Shown here: positions 44,874 to 56,700 of the stretch, in pieces
Layout: each line of letters opens with the position of its first letter
Position numbering within the stretch: the first letter of the stretch is position 1
Source of the DNA: Allomyces arbusculus
Lineage: Eukaryota; Blastocladiomycota; Blastocladiomycetes; Blastocladiales; Blastocladiaceae
DNA: 64,000 nt
Direction: 5' to 3'
NCBI GenBank assembly: GCA_027604705.1
Contig: JADHYV010000040.1
Coordinates: 67,007-131,006 of the forward strand
Notes under the pieces: generated by a model
The model's input: the letters and a program-made list of their open reading frames with translations, nothing else
Databases searched by the model: none
What the model was told of the DNA's origin: nothing
Program-made: the position numbers and the translations under genes

Positions 44874-46551
44874 TCACTGCGCGCCCGTGATCCCCACGCC
44901 GCCAACACTACTTGCTGGGAAAGCGCCCGAGCTTGACGCCTGCGCGTCGGCCGACACTTCCTCCCGCGCGCCGGTCCCTTGCAAACTCGCCCACAGCGCC
45001 AATTGGAACTCGAAACCCTCGATCTCGCTCAACTCAGAGGGCGAGACGCTATTCCCCGCTGCCATCCCCGCCAAGACCCTAATCCCCCCGCTCTTCTTAT
45101 CCGGCACCCCATACTCAGCCGTAAACTCGAGCAAGAACTCGGCCACATCGTTCGGGTCATTCAACAACGCGGCCTTGCGGTACTTCACCGTCAGGTCGCG
45201 CTCGCCGCCAATCATGGCCCGCCGTTTGCCCGTGCTCGGTTCGTAAATTACAACGTGCTCCACGCCCTCGGTGTTATCATGCACGGGCACTTGGATAAAG
45301 ACAAATTGGTCGAGAATAATCGACTTGACCGTCTCGTTGTGCCAGACGTCCCATGACCGCGCGAGGGAGGTCAGGTTCGACGGGTCGTAGACGTCGACGA
45401 GAAGCCATTTCTGGTCCTCGTACGCCCGGAGCTGCGCCTATAGTTTAAAAGGAGGGTGAGAATCAGGTGGAGAACGTGCGGTACCGCATCAAAGTTGAGC
45501 CGGACCTGCGCAAGCGTGCCACTGAACAAGATATCTTTCGGGGGTGAGAACCGAGTGCCCAGAACGCTGTCGCGGTCGGCGAATGCGCGCTCGGCGGCAC
45601 GCGGCGACGACGGCGCAGCGGCGGAAACTATCACTGCCGCCGTCGGCGTTGGCGAGGACGCGACAGGGAGCGAGAACGGAGACGGCGCAAACCACGACGG
45701 TTGAGCGGGCGGCGGCTGCATGTCGCGGTTGGCCTGCGGCTGCTGTTGTTCCGCGGTGGTGGTGCGCGGCAGCTCGAGCATCACGAACGGCAAAGCCTCG
45801 ACAAACGCGCGCAGGTCGGCTTGCACGCTGGGCGGGAGCATCACGTTGCTGCCGACCGCCGCGTCAATGAACCAGGGGACGGCCGTGCACTGCACGGTGC
45901 CTATCGGCAGGCGAGCGTAACACATCAGTTCGGTTGTCCACGCAGGAGAACAGGAAAAGCACAACGCTACGTACCAACGTCCTCGACTGTGCTCTCATCA
46001 AACACCTGCCGCAGAAACGACCCTGGATCCGCCTGGATCGCCCTGCGCGCCGCGAGCGTCGCGTGATTGAATACGACTGCACACCGCGCGTCGCGGCCCG
46101 CCATCGCCGCAACCTGCTTTTGAACAATCCGCGCGAGCTTCCGATCGTCGTCGCTGACCACGTGCTTGACCCCAATTCGCACGACCAGGACCACTGTCGT
46201 GGGTCGGCCGTGCGGTACGCGCGCGAGCAAGTGCGCCACATCGGCCTCTGGGTCGACAGCGTCCACATCGATTCCGGGCGTGTCGATCAGGCGCACGCCT
46301 GTCCCGAGATCGTGGTACTGCACGTCTTGGGTGATGCCGATTGAGAAGATACCGGTGGAGAATGCGGGCAAGCCGGCGACGGCGTTGGCGAGAGTGGATT
46401 TGCCGGTGCACGAGGTGCCGATGAAGAGGCGCGACATGGACCAGAGGGCACGGGCGTTGGTGCGTGGCGCGGCCTCGTCCATGACCACGTCGTCGGTCAC
46501 AGCGTCCGCGGCGGTGGCGTGGTGGTCGGGCTGAATGGCCGGGAACGACAT
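44874..46551 (-). CDS. Fusion of an AIG1/TRAFAC-like GTPase with a UAS domain
   Basis: Exons 46551-45975, 45900-45506 and 45437-44874 join in frame to about 511 residues. Residues about 40-190 form a GTPase: P-loop FIGTSCTGKSTLANAVAG, IFSIGITQDVQYHDLG (switch I Thr), G3 RLIDTPGID, VVLVVRIGVKHVVSDDDRKL, and CAVVFNHATLAARRAI where AIG1/GIMAP proteins have G4. VPWFIDAAVGSNVMLPPSVQ and FVEALPFVML (exon 2) complete the fold. A Pro-rich linker leads to FSPPKDILFSGTLAQ and the UAS module: DQKWLLVDVYDPSNLTSLAR, VWHNETVKSIILDQFVFIQV, HVVIYEPSTGKRRAMIGG, NDPNDVAEFLLEFTAEYG. Its C-terminus is short (stop 44874-44876). The UAS part is the nearest relative of module 1 in the neighbouring gene. Continuity of exons 1 and 2 (phase 1 junction at 45975/45900 giving VGTVQC) argues for one gene. 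Function is unknown. Confidence 0.62.
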
Positions 46552-47023
46552 GCTAGCTGGGAAGGAAGGGACACAGTCGAGTGAGCCGCTGCTCCACGAA
46601 ACCTCAGCTCGTGCAGGACGGCGCCAAGGATCCGTACCTGAATTGATCTGATTTGATCTGATCGTTGGATGTGGAAACTGGTGACAGCGCGCGCGCAAGA
46701 GAGAGACCGGAAGTGCGTGAGAACGCGGCCTTTCAAACGAGAGATTTGGAACCAAGAGGAAACGACCATGTCACGACTTTAACCACGTCGGTTGGTCGTG
46801 GCGTCGAGCTGGCACAGTGGCGGGCCTGGCGGCCGATGATGTGGTTGGCCACGTCAGTTCGACGGTTGGGGGAAGCACGGCGTGCCGCAGCGTTCGTGCA
46901 TTCCAACCAAATTCTAAATTTCAAGTCTCAACCATGGGCCAGCAAAATCACACACAAATGGACCAGCTCCTCCAGCTCTGTTCAAACCCCGTTGCGCACA
47001 CCAATCCCCACCATAAATGACCC
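46552..47023. other. Intergenic, GTPase-UAS promoter / NUP85 3' side
   Basis: This stretch is 472 bp. A short AT run with repeated TGATCTGATTTGATCTGATC lies near 46643-46663. No coding signal was found. Confidence 0.5.
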
Positions 47024-49478
47024 TCACGCGCGTCCCCGCACGGCCCCCACCCCTGTATCGCCTGGTGTCGCCTTCCCAGGCGCCGCCAACCGCAACGCAT
47101 ACGTCCTAAACAACTTCAACGTGGCCTCCCAGCCCGCATCCAACCCGGCGTCCGCAACGACCTTCTTTAAATCCGGCACGACGTCGAGCCGATTCACTGC
47201 CTTGAGCAACACCACCGCGTCTTGCGCTTTCAACACCTTCTGCGCCTCGGGGTGCCGCACGACTTCCACCGTCCCATCCAACAACGCGGCGAGGGCGACG
47301 GGTGGCATGTCCGCCCCGGCATGGTCCAATACATCGACCAGCGCGCGCGCGCGCTTCGCATACGTCGCACGCCGGTCCGTATGGTCGCGCAGGTAGACGC
47401 CCAGCACGTGCGCCGCATGCAACGCGCGCGAGTTGGTCGATTCGGCGCGCATGCCCTGCACGTGCAACAGCAACCGGAAGTCGGCGTTGCGCGCGGCGCG
47501 CCGCAACAGCGCGTGCACGATCGAGTCGACGGCAGCGCGCGGCGCCGACATGGACAGGTCCGGGTCGCGCCGCAGGATCGTGGACACGGCCATGCCCGGC
47601 CGCCCGTGCGTGTCGAGGTCTCGCGCGAGCGCGTGCTCCGCGTCAATGATGGTCGGGTACAGGTCCGGGACTGCGGCAACGGCGTGCTGGACGGCGAGCC
47701 GCGCGCGGCGCGGGTTGCGCAGCGCCTGGCGCGGGTCGGCGACGCGGTGCATGAGCGCCATGTGCAGCAGGTGCGCGAGGTCCCCGGCAAATTCCCAGTA
47801 CTGCACGGCCGGCCGCCAGACGGCACGCGACGCGTAGATCAGGTAGCCCAGGTACATGTAGTGCAGTTCGAGGTGTGCGTAGGGCGTGTCGCCGAGCCAG
47901 CTGGGCAGTTCCTCAAAGACCGCCGCCAAATGGGTCGCGAGCCACGGGTCGATGCCCATGGCGAGTGTCAGGACCGCGGCGCCGTCGCGCCGGAGCAGCC
48001 GGTAGACGAGTTCGTCGTGCACGGACATGAACGGCACGGCGCCGTCGGGCACGTGTGCCTCGTACGTGTCGAGCAGGACCGTGAGCTGGTCCCAGAGCTC
48101 GTCGCGCGACGTGGGTGGCGGGCACCCGAAGCGGAGGGACGCGCAGAGGCCCTGCTGCCAGGTGGTCGTATCGAAATCGCTGGCGATCATGGCGGCGTTG
48201 CCGCCGAGCACGTGGAAAAGCGAGGCGACGAGCGGGTCGCCATTTTGCTGTGCCGCGTGCGCACGCGCTGTGCACATTTTCGCGCGTGGTTTGACCCGCG
48301 CTGGGTCATGGTGCGCGAGTTCCAGGTTTTGCTACAATAGGGGGGTACGTGCAATTCAAGTTAGATGAAGAGAATGGCCTGGTCAACGGAAAAACGGGGG
48401 TCGTACCGCGAGAGCGAGCACAACGTCCGGGTCGACATCGCGCACCGACTTGCTGTGCTCACGGAGATACTGCAACGCCTCGTGCGTGTCACCAATCAGC
48501 ATGAGCCTTCAAATCAAGACGGTACAGTGTCAGTTTGGTTCGATCTCAGCCAAAAAAACCGCAGAATCCGACGTACTGCTTGAGACACTGGTAAAAATCG
48601 GCCGCCGACGTGGGCGCGCGCTTGATTTTGTCAACTTCCTCGTCGCTGAACTCGTAGCTGGTCGTGGCAAGCGCCTCGCGAAACTTTTCGCGCCAGTCCT
48701 CAATGTCGTCGTCGATCAGCAGGACGCGGATCATGGCGAGCACGCTGCTGGCGGTGGCTTGGAACGACCCTTCCTACATTGGGTCCGCTGGGTTGTCAGC
48801 AGTGCGCGTGGGGGGCGGGGGGGGGGGGGGAGGGAATGGCACCAAGCAGATCGGAGAGAGTCGTACCTGCACCTGGACTGGGTCGGTTGGGTCAATCTCG
48901 CCCGTCTTGTCGGCATAGTGGCTAATGAACCGGTCAAGCTGGTGGACAAAGTGCGCGAGCGCTTGGTGCCGCATGACCTCGTCGTCGGCTGGCCTGGTGA
49001 GGTCAGGGGGAGAATTGCGAGTGAGTTAAGGGAGCCGACTTCGATCACATTCGAATCGCCGCACCTTTGCTCGTAAATCATGAACGCTGACGACGTTTCG
49101 TGGAGCAACTATACGTGGCCACGAGGAGAACTGCGTCAGAACCCATCATCCTGGCAACACAAGTTGTGGCAATGCGAGATTTCTTACCATCGATCTCGTT
49201 TCGGGAAACTGCAAGTGTTTTGGAACTGGCGGCAAATCCGGCCAGGAGGGCATCGCGCCTTGACTTGCTCGCTCGTGCTGAAGAAAATAAATTGATCAAC
49301 GCGCGGCTGGTCAACGTTGAACAAATTCAGTGCCGACAATTCAGCGCAATGTAATGGCACCGACCATGAGCTCGAGCGCGGTCCTGAACTGGTCCATCAA
49401 CACGAGGTGCTCGCAAGTGGCCGGGTCGAACCCGGCGTAGGCGTCGGCCATGGTCGCGTCGTTGTTGCCGGCATCCAT
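47024..49478 (-). CDS. NUP85: NUP85-like nucleoporin (Y-complex scaffold)
   Basis: Seven exons (49478-49365, 49277-49188, 49108-49065, 48993-48867, 48773-48577, 48506-48407, 48331-47024) join in frame to 659 residues; human NUP85 has 656. The predicted fold is all helix. Diagnostic segments are LLHETSSAFMIYEQR near the N-terminus and LMLIGDTHEALQYLREHSKS. The central block WQQGLCASLRFGCPPPTSRD, VYRLLRRDGAAVLTLAMG, PWLATHLAAVFEELPSWL, LELHYMYLGYLIYASRAVW, PAVQYWEFAG parallels human LVTRLLYSNPT, ALSNWWFVAHLTDLLDHC, and [20 protein letters not shown]. The protein is a structural subunit of the Nup84/107 outer-ring complex. The call rests on length and this central pattern because the primary sequence is divergent. 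A long C/G homopolymer (about 48807-48830) lies in the intron before exon 5 and reads as its polypyrimidine tract. Confidence 0.68.
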
Positions 49479-50063
49479 GGTTGAAGTTGGGGGTGGACTG
49501 GTGGCGTTGGTGCAGAACTTGCTTGGTACTTTGTGCAGGGCCGGCTCGACGCGCACGGACTGCGGCAGGTGCTGGCAAGTTGTTGGCGTGCTGGCTCTGT
49601 CGACAACGTTGCGCGCGCCCGCGCGTGAACGACGACGTCGACGTCGATTTCGCCTGGAGGAAGTGATTTGGCGGGGTGATCAGCGCAGATGGGTGTGACG
49701 GGTCCGCGCGATGGGCGAGGCGGGGTGACTTGGAGCAGAGCCGTGCTGCCTTTCGCTGCACGGTCATGCAGGGTGAGGTCACTGGCACGTGCATGCCGAT
49801 CAGCTGGTCGCGTCGCCTGGTTTGTCTTTCCGTCGGTCGCCGCCAACCCGTCGCCACTCTTGCCCAAGCTGACGCCCCGCTCCGTCCCGCCCGCCGGCCA
49901 GCACCCGGGGCCCCGCTCTGCTCGCCCTGTCTGCTGCTGATAAGTAACTGGGTCCCGCACCGCCGCCCACGGCCCCCGCTCCTCTCTCGGCACGCTGCAG
50001 CGCGCGCCCAACTGCTCGCCAGCACCAACACCGCCTGCACCATCAGCCGCGCCAAGCACCACC
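49479..50063. promoter_or_regulatory. Divergent spacer NUP85 / epoxide hydrolase
   Basis: This is a 585-bp head-to-head region. GC-rich overlapping frames show no domain. Confidence 0.4.
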
Positions 50064-52041
50064 ATGGCCAGCTACATCGCGCGCCGCCTGTCGTCCGTCA
50101 CCGGCCTTGGCGCGTCGCGCCGTTCGTCCTCGTCGTCGGGCCACGCGCACGCGAATGGCGCGCCGCCCGCGCCCGCCGTGCCCGACAAGGACAAGTCGTC
50201 GCCGGCCTCCGACTCCGACAATGCCGACAAGACGCCCGCTGCACTCGAGCCGCCGCACCCCTTCACGTTCACGCTGACCGACGACATGATCGACGACTTG
50301 CGCGACCGCGTGCGCCGCACGCGCTGGCCCGACGAGATGGCCGGCTCCGAGTGGACCTATGGTACGGTCCCGCGTCGGATCACGCCACTCGACAATGGGA
50401 TGACGGCGTGCTGAAGGACGGGAGGGACTCCGCTCCTCCTGCTGTGGCGCCGCCGCCCCCGTCCGCGACCTCCGTGGGGGCGCGCAGGACGCGCACATGT
50501 CCCTTCCGGGTCCCGGTGCTCCTGGAGTGATGGTCGATACTGACGCACGTTCGTGCACCCTAGGCGTCCCCAAGTCGGAGCTCATGGCGCTCGCCGACTA
50601 CTGGGCCAACGAGTTTGATTTCCGCAAGCATTTTGACCGCATCAACTCGTACGCGTGCTTCTCCACCCGATCCTAGGCTGGTGACTCGATGATGGATGCC
50701 AACCAATGCATGCGCTCGCTGATGCACCCTAGCTATCCGCACTTCACGACCACCGTGAACGGCGTCCCACTGCATTTCATCCACGCACGCTCGTCCCGCA
50801 CCGACGCCGTCCCTTTGCTGCTCATTCACGGGTGGCCCGGGTCGTTTGTCGAGTTTCTCGACATTATCCCAATGCTCACCAACCCGCCGCCGCACAAGCC
50901 CGCGTTCCACGTCGTTGTCCCCTCGCTGCCCGGGTACGGCTTCTCGCCAGCGCCCAAGCAGCCGGGCTTCGGGACGCAGGAAATGGCGCGCGTCTTCAAC
51001 TTGCTCATGATCAAGCTGGGCTACTTGAAGTACCTGGCGCAGGGTGGGGACTGGGGGTCAATCATTGCGCGGCAATTGGCCGTAAACCACGTGCAGAACT
51101 GTGTCGGGATTCATATCAATTTGGTCGTCGTGCCGCCGCCGAAATCGGTGGGCTTTTTGCCCTACCTGCTATTGATTTATGCCGGTAAGGGCAGCTATGT
51201 CCTGAGCAAGCAGGAGCTCAAGTGGTGCGTTTTGGTGTCTGCTCGTGTTGAAGAGCGTTGCGGCTGACGGCTCTCATTCTCGCGGGTAGGCTCGAGGAGA
51301 CGCAAGATTTCCTGAAGAAGTACACGGGTACACGCTCGTTTCTTCGTGCATCGGCGCTCGCGATGCTCCATTGCTCACGCACTCGCATTTCCACCCCCGT
51401 GTAGCCTACCAAAAGATCCAGGCCACGACGCCGCAGACGCCCGCCTACGCGCTCAACGACTCGCCCGTCGGTGCGTCTCTTCTCTCCACGCCACACCCGT
51501 CAACCCCCTCCTAACCCCCCCCCCCCCCATGTCGCAACTCAGGTCTGCTCGCCTGGCTCTACGAGAAATTCTCGCAATGGACGCACCAGGCGGGCGAGCC
51601 CGACCTGTTTCTGCCGCGCGACACAATGCTGACCAACATTTCGCTGTATTGGTTTACGCAAACGATCGCGAGTTCGATGAGGCTCTACAAGGAGGACATG
51701 ACCATTCAGGAAGACGGGTCGGTCTATTCGCCGTCGATCAGTGCGCGGATCACGGCGCCGGTCGGGTGCGCCGTGTTCCCCAAGGAGATTATGAAGGTGC
51801 CGCAGAGTTGGGCCAAGTTCTACGTACGTTGTTTTTTGTTGTTGACCCCTTGCATGGACGGGGACGGACCTCCTTACGCGCGTGGTGGGGATGGATGTAG
51901 TTCAACGTGCAGCACTGGGCCGTGCACAACCGCGGCGGCCATTTTATTGCCATGGAGGAACCGGCGCTTTTGGCCGAGGAAGTGCAGGCGTGTTTTGGCG
52001 CTTGGATGGAGAAGGGCGTCGTCACGTTCAAGACCGCGTGA
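50064..52041 (+). CDS. Microsomal-type (EPHX1-like) epoxide hydrolase, alpha/beta-hydrolase
   Basis: Seven exons (50064-50361, 50564-50648, 50733-51224, 51290-51327, 51405-51470, 51543-51823, 51901-52041) join in frame to 466 residues, close to the EPHX1 length. After a 65-residue disordered leader, the EH N-terminal lid is FTFTLTDDMIDDLRDRV, RTRWPDE, ALADYWANEFDFRKH. The alpha/beta core has oxyanion motif LLLIHGWPGSFVEFLDIIP, PSLPGYGFS, nucleophile motif QGGDWGSIIARQLA (Asp), the ring-opening Tyr region NISLYWFTQTI, and HNRGGHFIAMEEP with the catalytic His. Family reaction: trans-addition of water to epoxides. No N-terminal membrane anchor like mammalian EPHX1 is obvious, so cytosolic location is possible. 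A C homopolymer (about 51515-51528) lies in the intron before exon 6. Confidence 0.9.
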
Positions 52042-52227
52042 TTTGCCGTTGGTCGTCGTCGTTTGTTGGTTTCGCTGTTGCCGTATGATATTTATCGATC
52101 CATCCGTCTGTGTCCGTGCGGGCGCGCGTGGCCGCGCTGCAAGAGTTATTCGTTCGTAGTCGACATACCAAACAAAGAAGCAGTTCTTAACTTGGGTTCT
52201 ATTTGAGATGGGTATATTTGGTCGTGC

Positions 52228-52923
52228 TTACAGGGGTTTCACGACCGCAAGCAGGCCGTAGCTGGCAGCGGACGCGGCGAGCGACGCGAGCACGAGCGTC
52301 AGGCGGAGTTGCGCGATAAAGTAGAGCTACAGGCCGGACAGTCTCGTATGATGAGTTTCGTCCACCCGCCCTCCTGCACGGCAACGAAAAGAACAAGCAC
52401 GGACCGCAACCACCGCCATGCCCGGCACCTTCAACATCTCCCCCAACGCCGACCGCGCCATAATCGTCCGCATCATGGTTGTCACGACCGCGACCACGCC
52501 CGCGGCCATCCCCCACTGGACCCCCCGCACGTGCGCGTACCCGTGCGTCAAATACACCAGCACGGCCAATGCCGGCCCGACCATCGTCTCCTTCCAGATG
52601 CGCATGAACACGTGCTGCCAGAGGTGGTCTTCGAAAAACTGCTGATATACGAGCACTTCGATGCCCGCATAGGCACCGACCAGGAGGACGGTGTAGAGCA
52701 CGGTTTGCGACACGAGCGCGGTCCCGACGGGCGCCGTGCGGAGCGCGTGCGCGCGGTCGAGTTGCGCAAAGACGCCGGACTCGCGCGCGAGACGCTGCGC
52801 TTCGCGGTCCGGGATCAAGTCGATCAGGGGGCGCTGCGGGGTGGGCTGTTGCCGTTTCGACCGCGGTGGGGCGTCGCGCAGCCGGTGGTGCGGGATGCCC
52901 GCGGGTGGAGCGGGCTTGGGCAT
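52228..52923 (-). CDS. Small polytopic membrane protein, family unknown
   Basis: Exon 1 is 52923-52405 (start MPKPAPPAGIPHHRL), the intron has a GTCCGT donor and GTAG acceptor, and exon 2 is 52326-52228 (203 residues in frame). A basic/Pro-rich head of about 60 residues (LIDLIPDREAQRLARE) is followed by VSQTVLYTVLLVGAYAGIEV, FFEDHLWQHVFMRIWKETMV, GPALAVLVYLTHGYAHVRG, GMAAGVVAVVTTMMRTIMA and a last hydrophobic stretch in exon 2 (LTLVLASLAASAASYGLLAV). About four or five membrane helices are likely. I do not recognise it. It ends 186 bp from the epoxide hydrolase stop (convergent) and starts 472 bp from SET2 (divergent). Confidence 0.6.
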
Positions 52924-53395
52924 GCTGGGCAGGCGGGGTGCGCGCGGTCGGGCGGGCCGGGTGTCGGGTGGGCGCTGGGCCGGAGGGTCAGCTGCCAGGC
53001 GATCGCACGATGCGGTTGGAGCAGCGGTGCGGTGGTGCCGGCGGCGGTTGCTCAGAGCGGGTCGCGCAGACGATGTGTCTGACAGGTTTGTGGGTCGAAT
53101 GCGGCGCGGGTTCCACGCGGTCCGGAACGCACGTGCGGAGCGATCACTTGCAGGCCGCGGCTGCTCTGCTCGGCCAAGACGGCGATTTGCCTGGATTTGT
53201 TCAGAGGGAGAGGGAGAGGAGAGCGCTGACGCTGCCCTCTCTGGAGCGCCGGCTCTCCCGCAACGACGCATTCACGACGACGAGCACCCCCCAACCACGA
53301 CCAAACCAACGGCGACGGCGACGAAGACGACGAGTTCCGCCACCACCACCACCACGACACCGACTTGCTCCCCAAGCGCCGCCGCCATGGCCGCG
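52924..53395. promoter_or_regulatory. Divergent spacer membrane gene / SET2
   Basis: This is a 472-bp head-to-head region, GC-rich, with CAC/GAC triplet runs near the SET2 ATG. No separate gene is seen. Confidence 0.4.
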
Positions 53396-53699
53396 CCGCA
53401 GGCGCACGGCCCGCCCGCTCCGTCGACGTCGAATGCCCGCTATGCGCCTCCCCCAAGTGCCGACGCTGGGGGCCTCGTGAACCTGGCGCTCGCTGCGCAG
53501 CTCTTCCAGGACGACGATGACGACGACATGGCCAGCAGAGACTATGCCGGAGGCAGTTCCCGCCCGCGCACGCTTGGCTACGACGACGACGACGACGACA
53601 ACGACGACGACGACGACGACCGCACCATCTCGGACCCGGGCGACGCCGTCCCCGCGCCGCTCACCCCACCGCTCCCGCCTGCTGCCGTCGCACCCGCGT

Positions 53700-53733
<34 letters not shown>

Positions 53734-56700
53734 GATCCCGTGGGACGACGGGGGCCGCGCGACCCCGTCGTCGTCCTCGCGCGCCATGACGCCGATGCTC
53801 CTCGGTCCCAGCGGCACCAGCGAATTGCTCGCTCCGCGGCCCGCAACCGCGCTTGGATCGAGTCCGACCGACGGGGCTCCGCCGTCCCCGCTGCTTGCAG
53901 GAGGAAGACGCACGCCGCCCCCACCCGATGCGCACGTCCGGCCCGACGACGAGGTGTATAATATGCCGCTGACGACCGACGCGCGGCTCCCCCCACCGCG
54001 CACTGACGCGGAACGTGCGGCGCTCGATACGTTTGAGCTACTCACCGAGTCGGTGATCACGCGGCCCGCATTGGGGAGGGCCGAGGGCGCGGGGGACTAC
54101 CCGTGCATGTGTCGGTACAACCCCGGTGCGTTCGCTCGCTGTTCACGCAGTTCACCTGCCGTGGTGAGTGCGACTGACCGTGCGCTCGGTTGTGTTGAAT
54201 TCACGACTCTGTAGACGCCGACCCGCTCGCGACCGCGTGCGGCCCGAACGCGCAGTGCATCAACCGGCAACTCTTCGTCGAGTGCGTGCCCGGCGTCTGC
54301 CCCGTCGGCAAGAAGTGCCAGAACCGGCGCATTTTGACGCGGCAATCGGCCGCCGTGGAAGTCGTGCAGACCGCGCGCAAAGGGTTCGGCCTGCGCGCGC
54401 TCGAGGCCTTACCCGCCGGCGCATTCGTGCTCGAGTACACGGGCGAGGTGATTTCGCGGTCCATGTTCCTGCGCCGCGCCAAGGCCTATTCCGCACTCGG
54501 CCATCGCCATTTCTACTTCATGTCGCTGCAAAAGGACGAGATCATTGACGCGCAGCGGAAAGGCGGGCTCGCACGGTTCATCAACCATTCGTGTAACCCA
54601 AATTGCGAGACGCAGAAGTGGATTGTCGGGTCCCAGTTACGGATTGGGCTGTTTACCAAACGCGCGGTGCCACGCGGCGCGGAACTGACGTTTGATTACA
54701 AGTTTGAGCGGTACGGCGCGCGCGCGCAGCCGTGCTTTTGTGGCGAGCCAAATTGTTCCGGGATCATTGGCGCGTCGGCGTCGGCACGCACCGCGACGGA
54801 GTTGGGCGCCGTTGCAGACGACGTGGAGATGGGCTTGTCGGACGAGAGCGACTTGTCGTCGGTCTCGGACAATTCGGGCGAGGACGACGATCTCGACGAC
54901 GACGACCTGATGGAGACAGACGACGGCCCAGCAGCTCCGAGTAAACACGCCGCTTTGCTCGCACGAAAACGCGCGCGGGCTGCGGGCCGCCGCGGCCGCG
55001 TCTCGGATCACGACGACCGCAATGCGGACCGCGTCGCACGGCACGACTTGGACGACGTGCAGCTCGAACAGCTGATGCGCCCTTTGCTCGGTCCCAGCGG
55101 CGCGACCGACGCACCGCCCGTGCAGGGCGCGCTCGTGGAACGCATTCTCGACCGCCTGCTGCGTGCGGCCAACGCGTCGAAACACGTCTTGCGCCGGTTC
55201 GTGCAGCTCAAGGGGGCCGCCGCGATGGCCGCCGCCGTGCGCGCGCTTGCCGCGGCACCTCCGCCCGAGTCCTCACCGACGGGTCGTGCGTCGACCCCCG
55301 TCTACCCGAACGGCGAGGTGCGGGCGTCGCGGCACCGTGCGTCCTCGACCGCGCCCGAGTCCGGCCGGTCGACACCGACCGCTGACCCGGCGGCGTTGCG
55401 ATTGCGCAAGGCGATGCAGGTGCTCGAAATGCTGCCGATCACGACACTCAACACCGTCCGCGATAACGGGTTGGACGCGGCGGTCCGCCCGCTCTGTGAC
55501 CACGACGACGATCTCGTCGCGCACGTCGCACGCGACTTGTCCGACAAGTGGTCGGCGTTGCCGACGGTGTACCGGATTCCGAAAACCGCGCGGCGTGCGT
55601 CCCCGCCACCACCGCCACCAGCAGCCGGGGCCGCGGCCGCGGCGGCGGCCGTGGACTCCCCCGCACCGTTGTCCACGGGCGCTGCGGGCCCCGACGCGCC
55701 CAGGATGCCCATGCTCAACGGCGCCGGCGGCCCACCCGGATCCGGCTCGACCACGCGCCGCCGCACGCGGTCTGCGTCCGACGACGACGCGGCGTCAACC
55801 GCCTACGCCGTCGCCAATAAACGGTACCGCGGCGCGCGGGACTCGCCGTCCACTGCGCGAGACCCGCGCACCGGGTTTCCGCCGCCGCTCCCACCGCCCC
55901 CACAGCCACCGGCGGTCCACGACGCGAACGCCATGTCGGTCGCGCTGTTGCGCAACCCGGCGGCGTACGGCGTGACGGGGGCGTTGGCGGCGCCGCCGCC
56001 GCCGTGGCTGGTTCTGCCGGTGCCGATGGGGTACCTGCAGGGTGGCGGAGGTGGTGGGAGGGTATACTACTTTCACCCGCCGACGCACCGGACGACGTGG
56101 GACGCGCCGACTTCCTCCTCCGCCACCACCACCCTGGCCAACCAGGCGACGGCGGGCGGGTACCGTGCGAGCCCGGCGCCGCCGCAGCAGCCGCCACCAC
56201 TACCCCGTGCTGCACCCGCGCCTGCGCCACCGCCCGCCCAGGCGGCCAAGACCACAACGACGACGCTCGACGACGCAACCATGGCCGAAGTCCTGGCCAA
56301 GGCGCGACGGGCGGCCGAGGCGAGGCAGGCGGCGGCCGAGCGCGCCGCGCGGGAGAAGAAGGAGCGGGACGCAGCCGAGGAGGCGGCACGAGTCAGGGAA
56401 ATGGCCGAGCGGAAACGCGCCAAGATGCGGGAAATGGAGCGGGGGCGGCGGGACGAGAAGGAGCGCGCAAGGGACGACAAGGACCGCCGCGATCCAAGGG
56501 CGGGTGGGCACGAGTCGGCCAGGCGAGACCGCGACCGCGACGAGCCGGGCAAGCGCGACCGCGACCGCGACCGCGAGAGGGACCGCGAGAGGGCACGAGA
56601 CAAGGATCACCGGCACCGCGAGCGGAGCCGCGACCGCGACCGAGACCGGGACCGCGCTCGGGATAAGGACCGGCACCACGACCGCAGCCGCAGCAGCCGC

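Noticed and set aside
46665-47396. 243-codon plus-strand frame across the NUP85 3' end
   Set aside because: Most of it is antisense to the supported NUP85 last exon. No domain.
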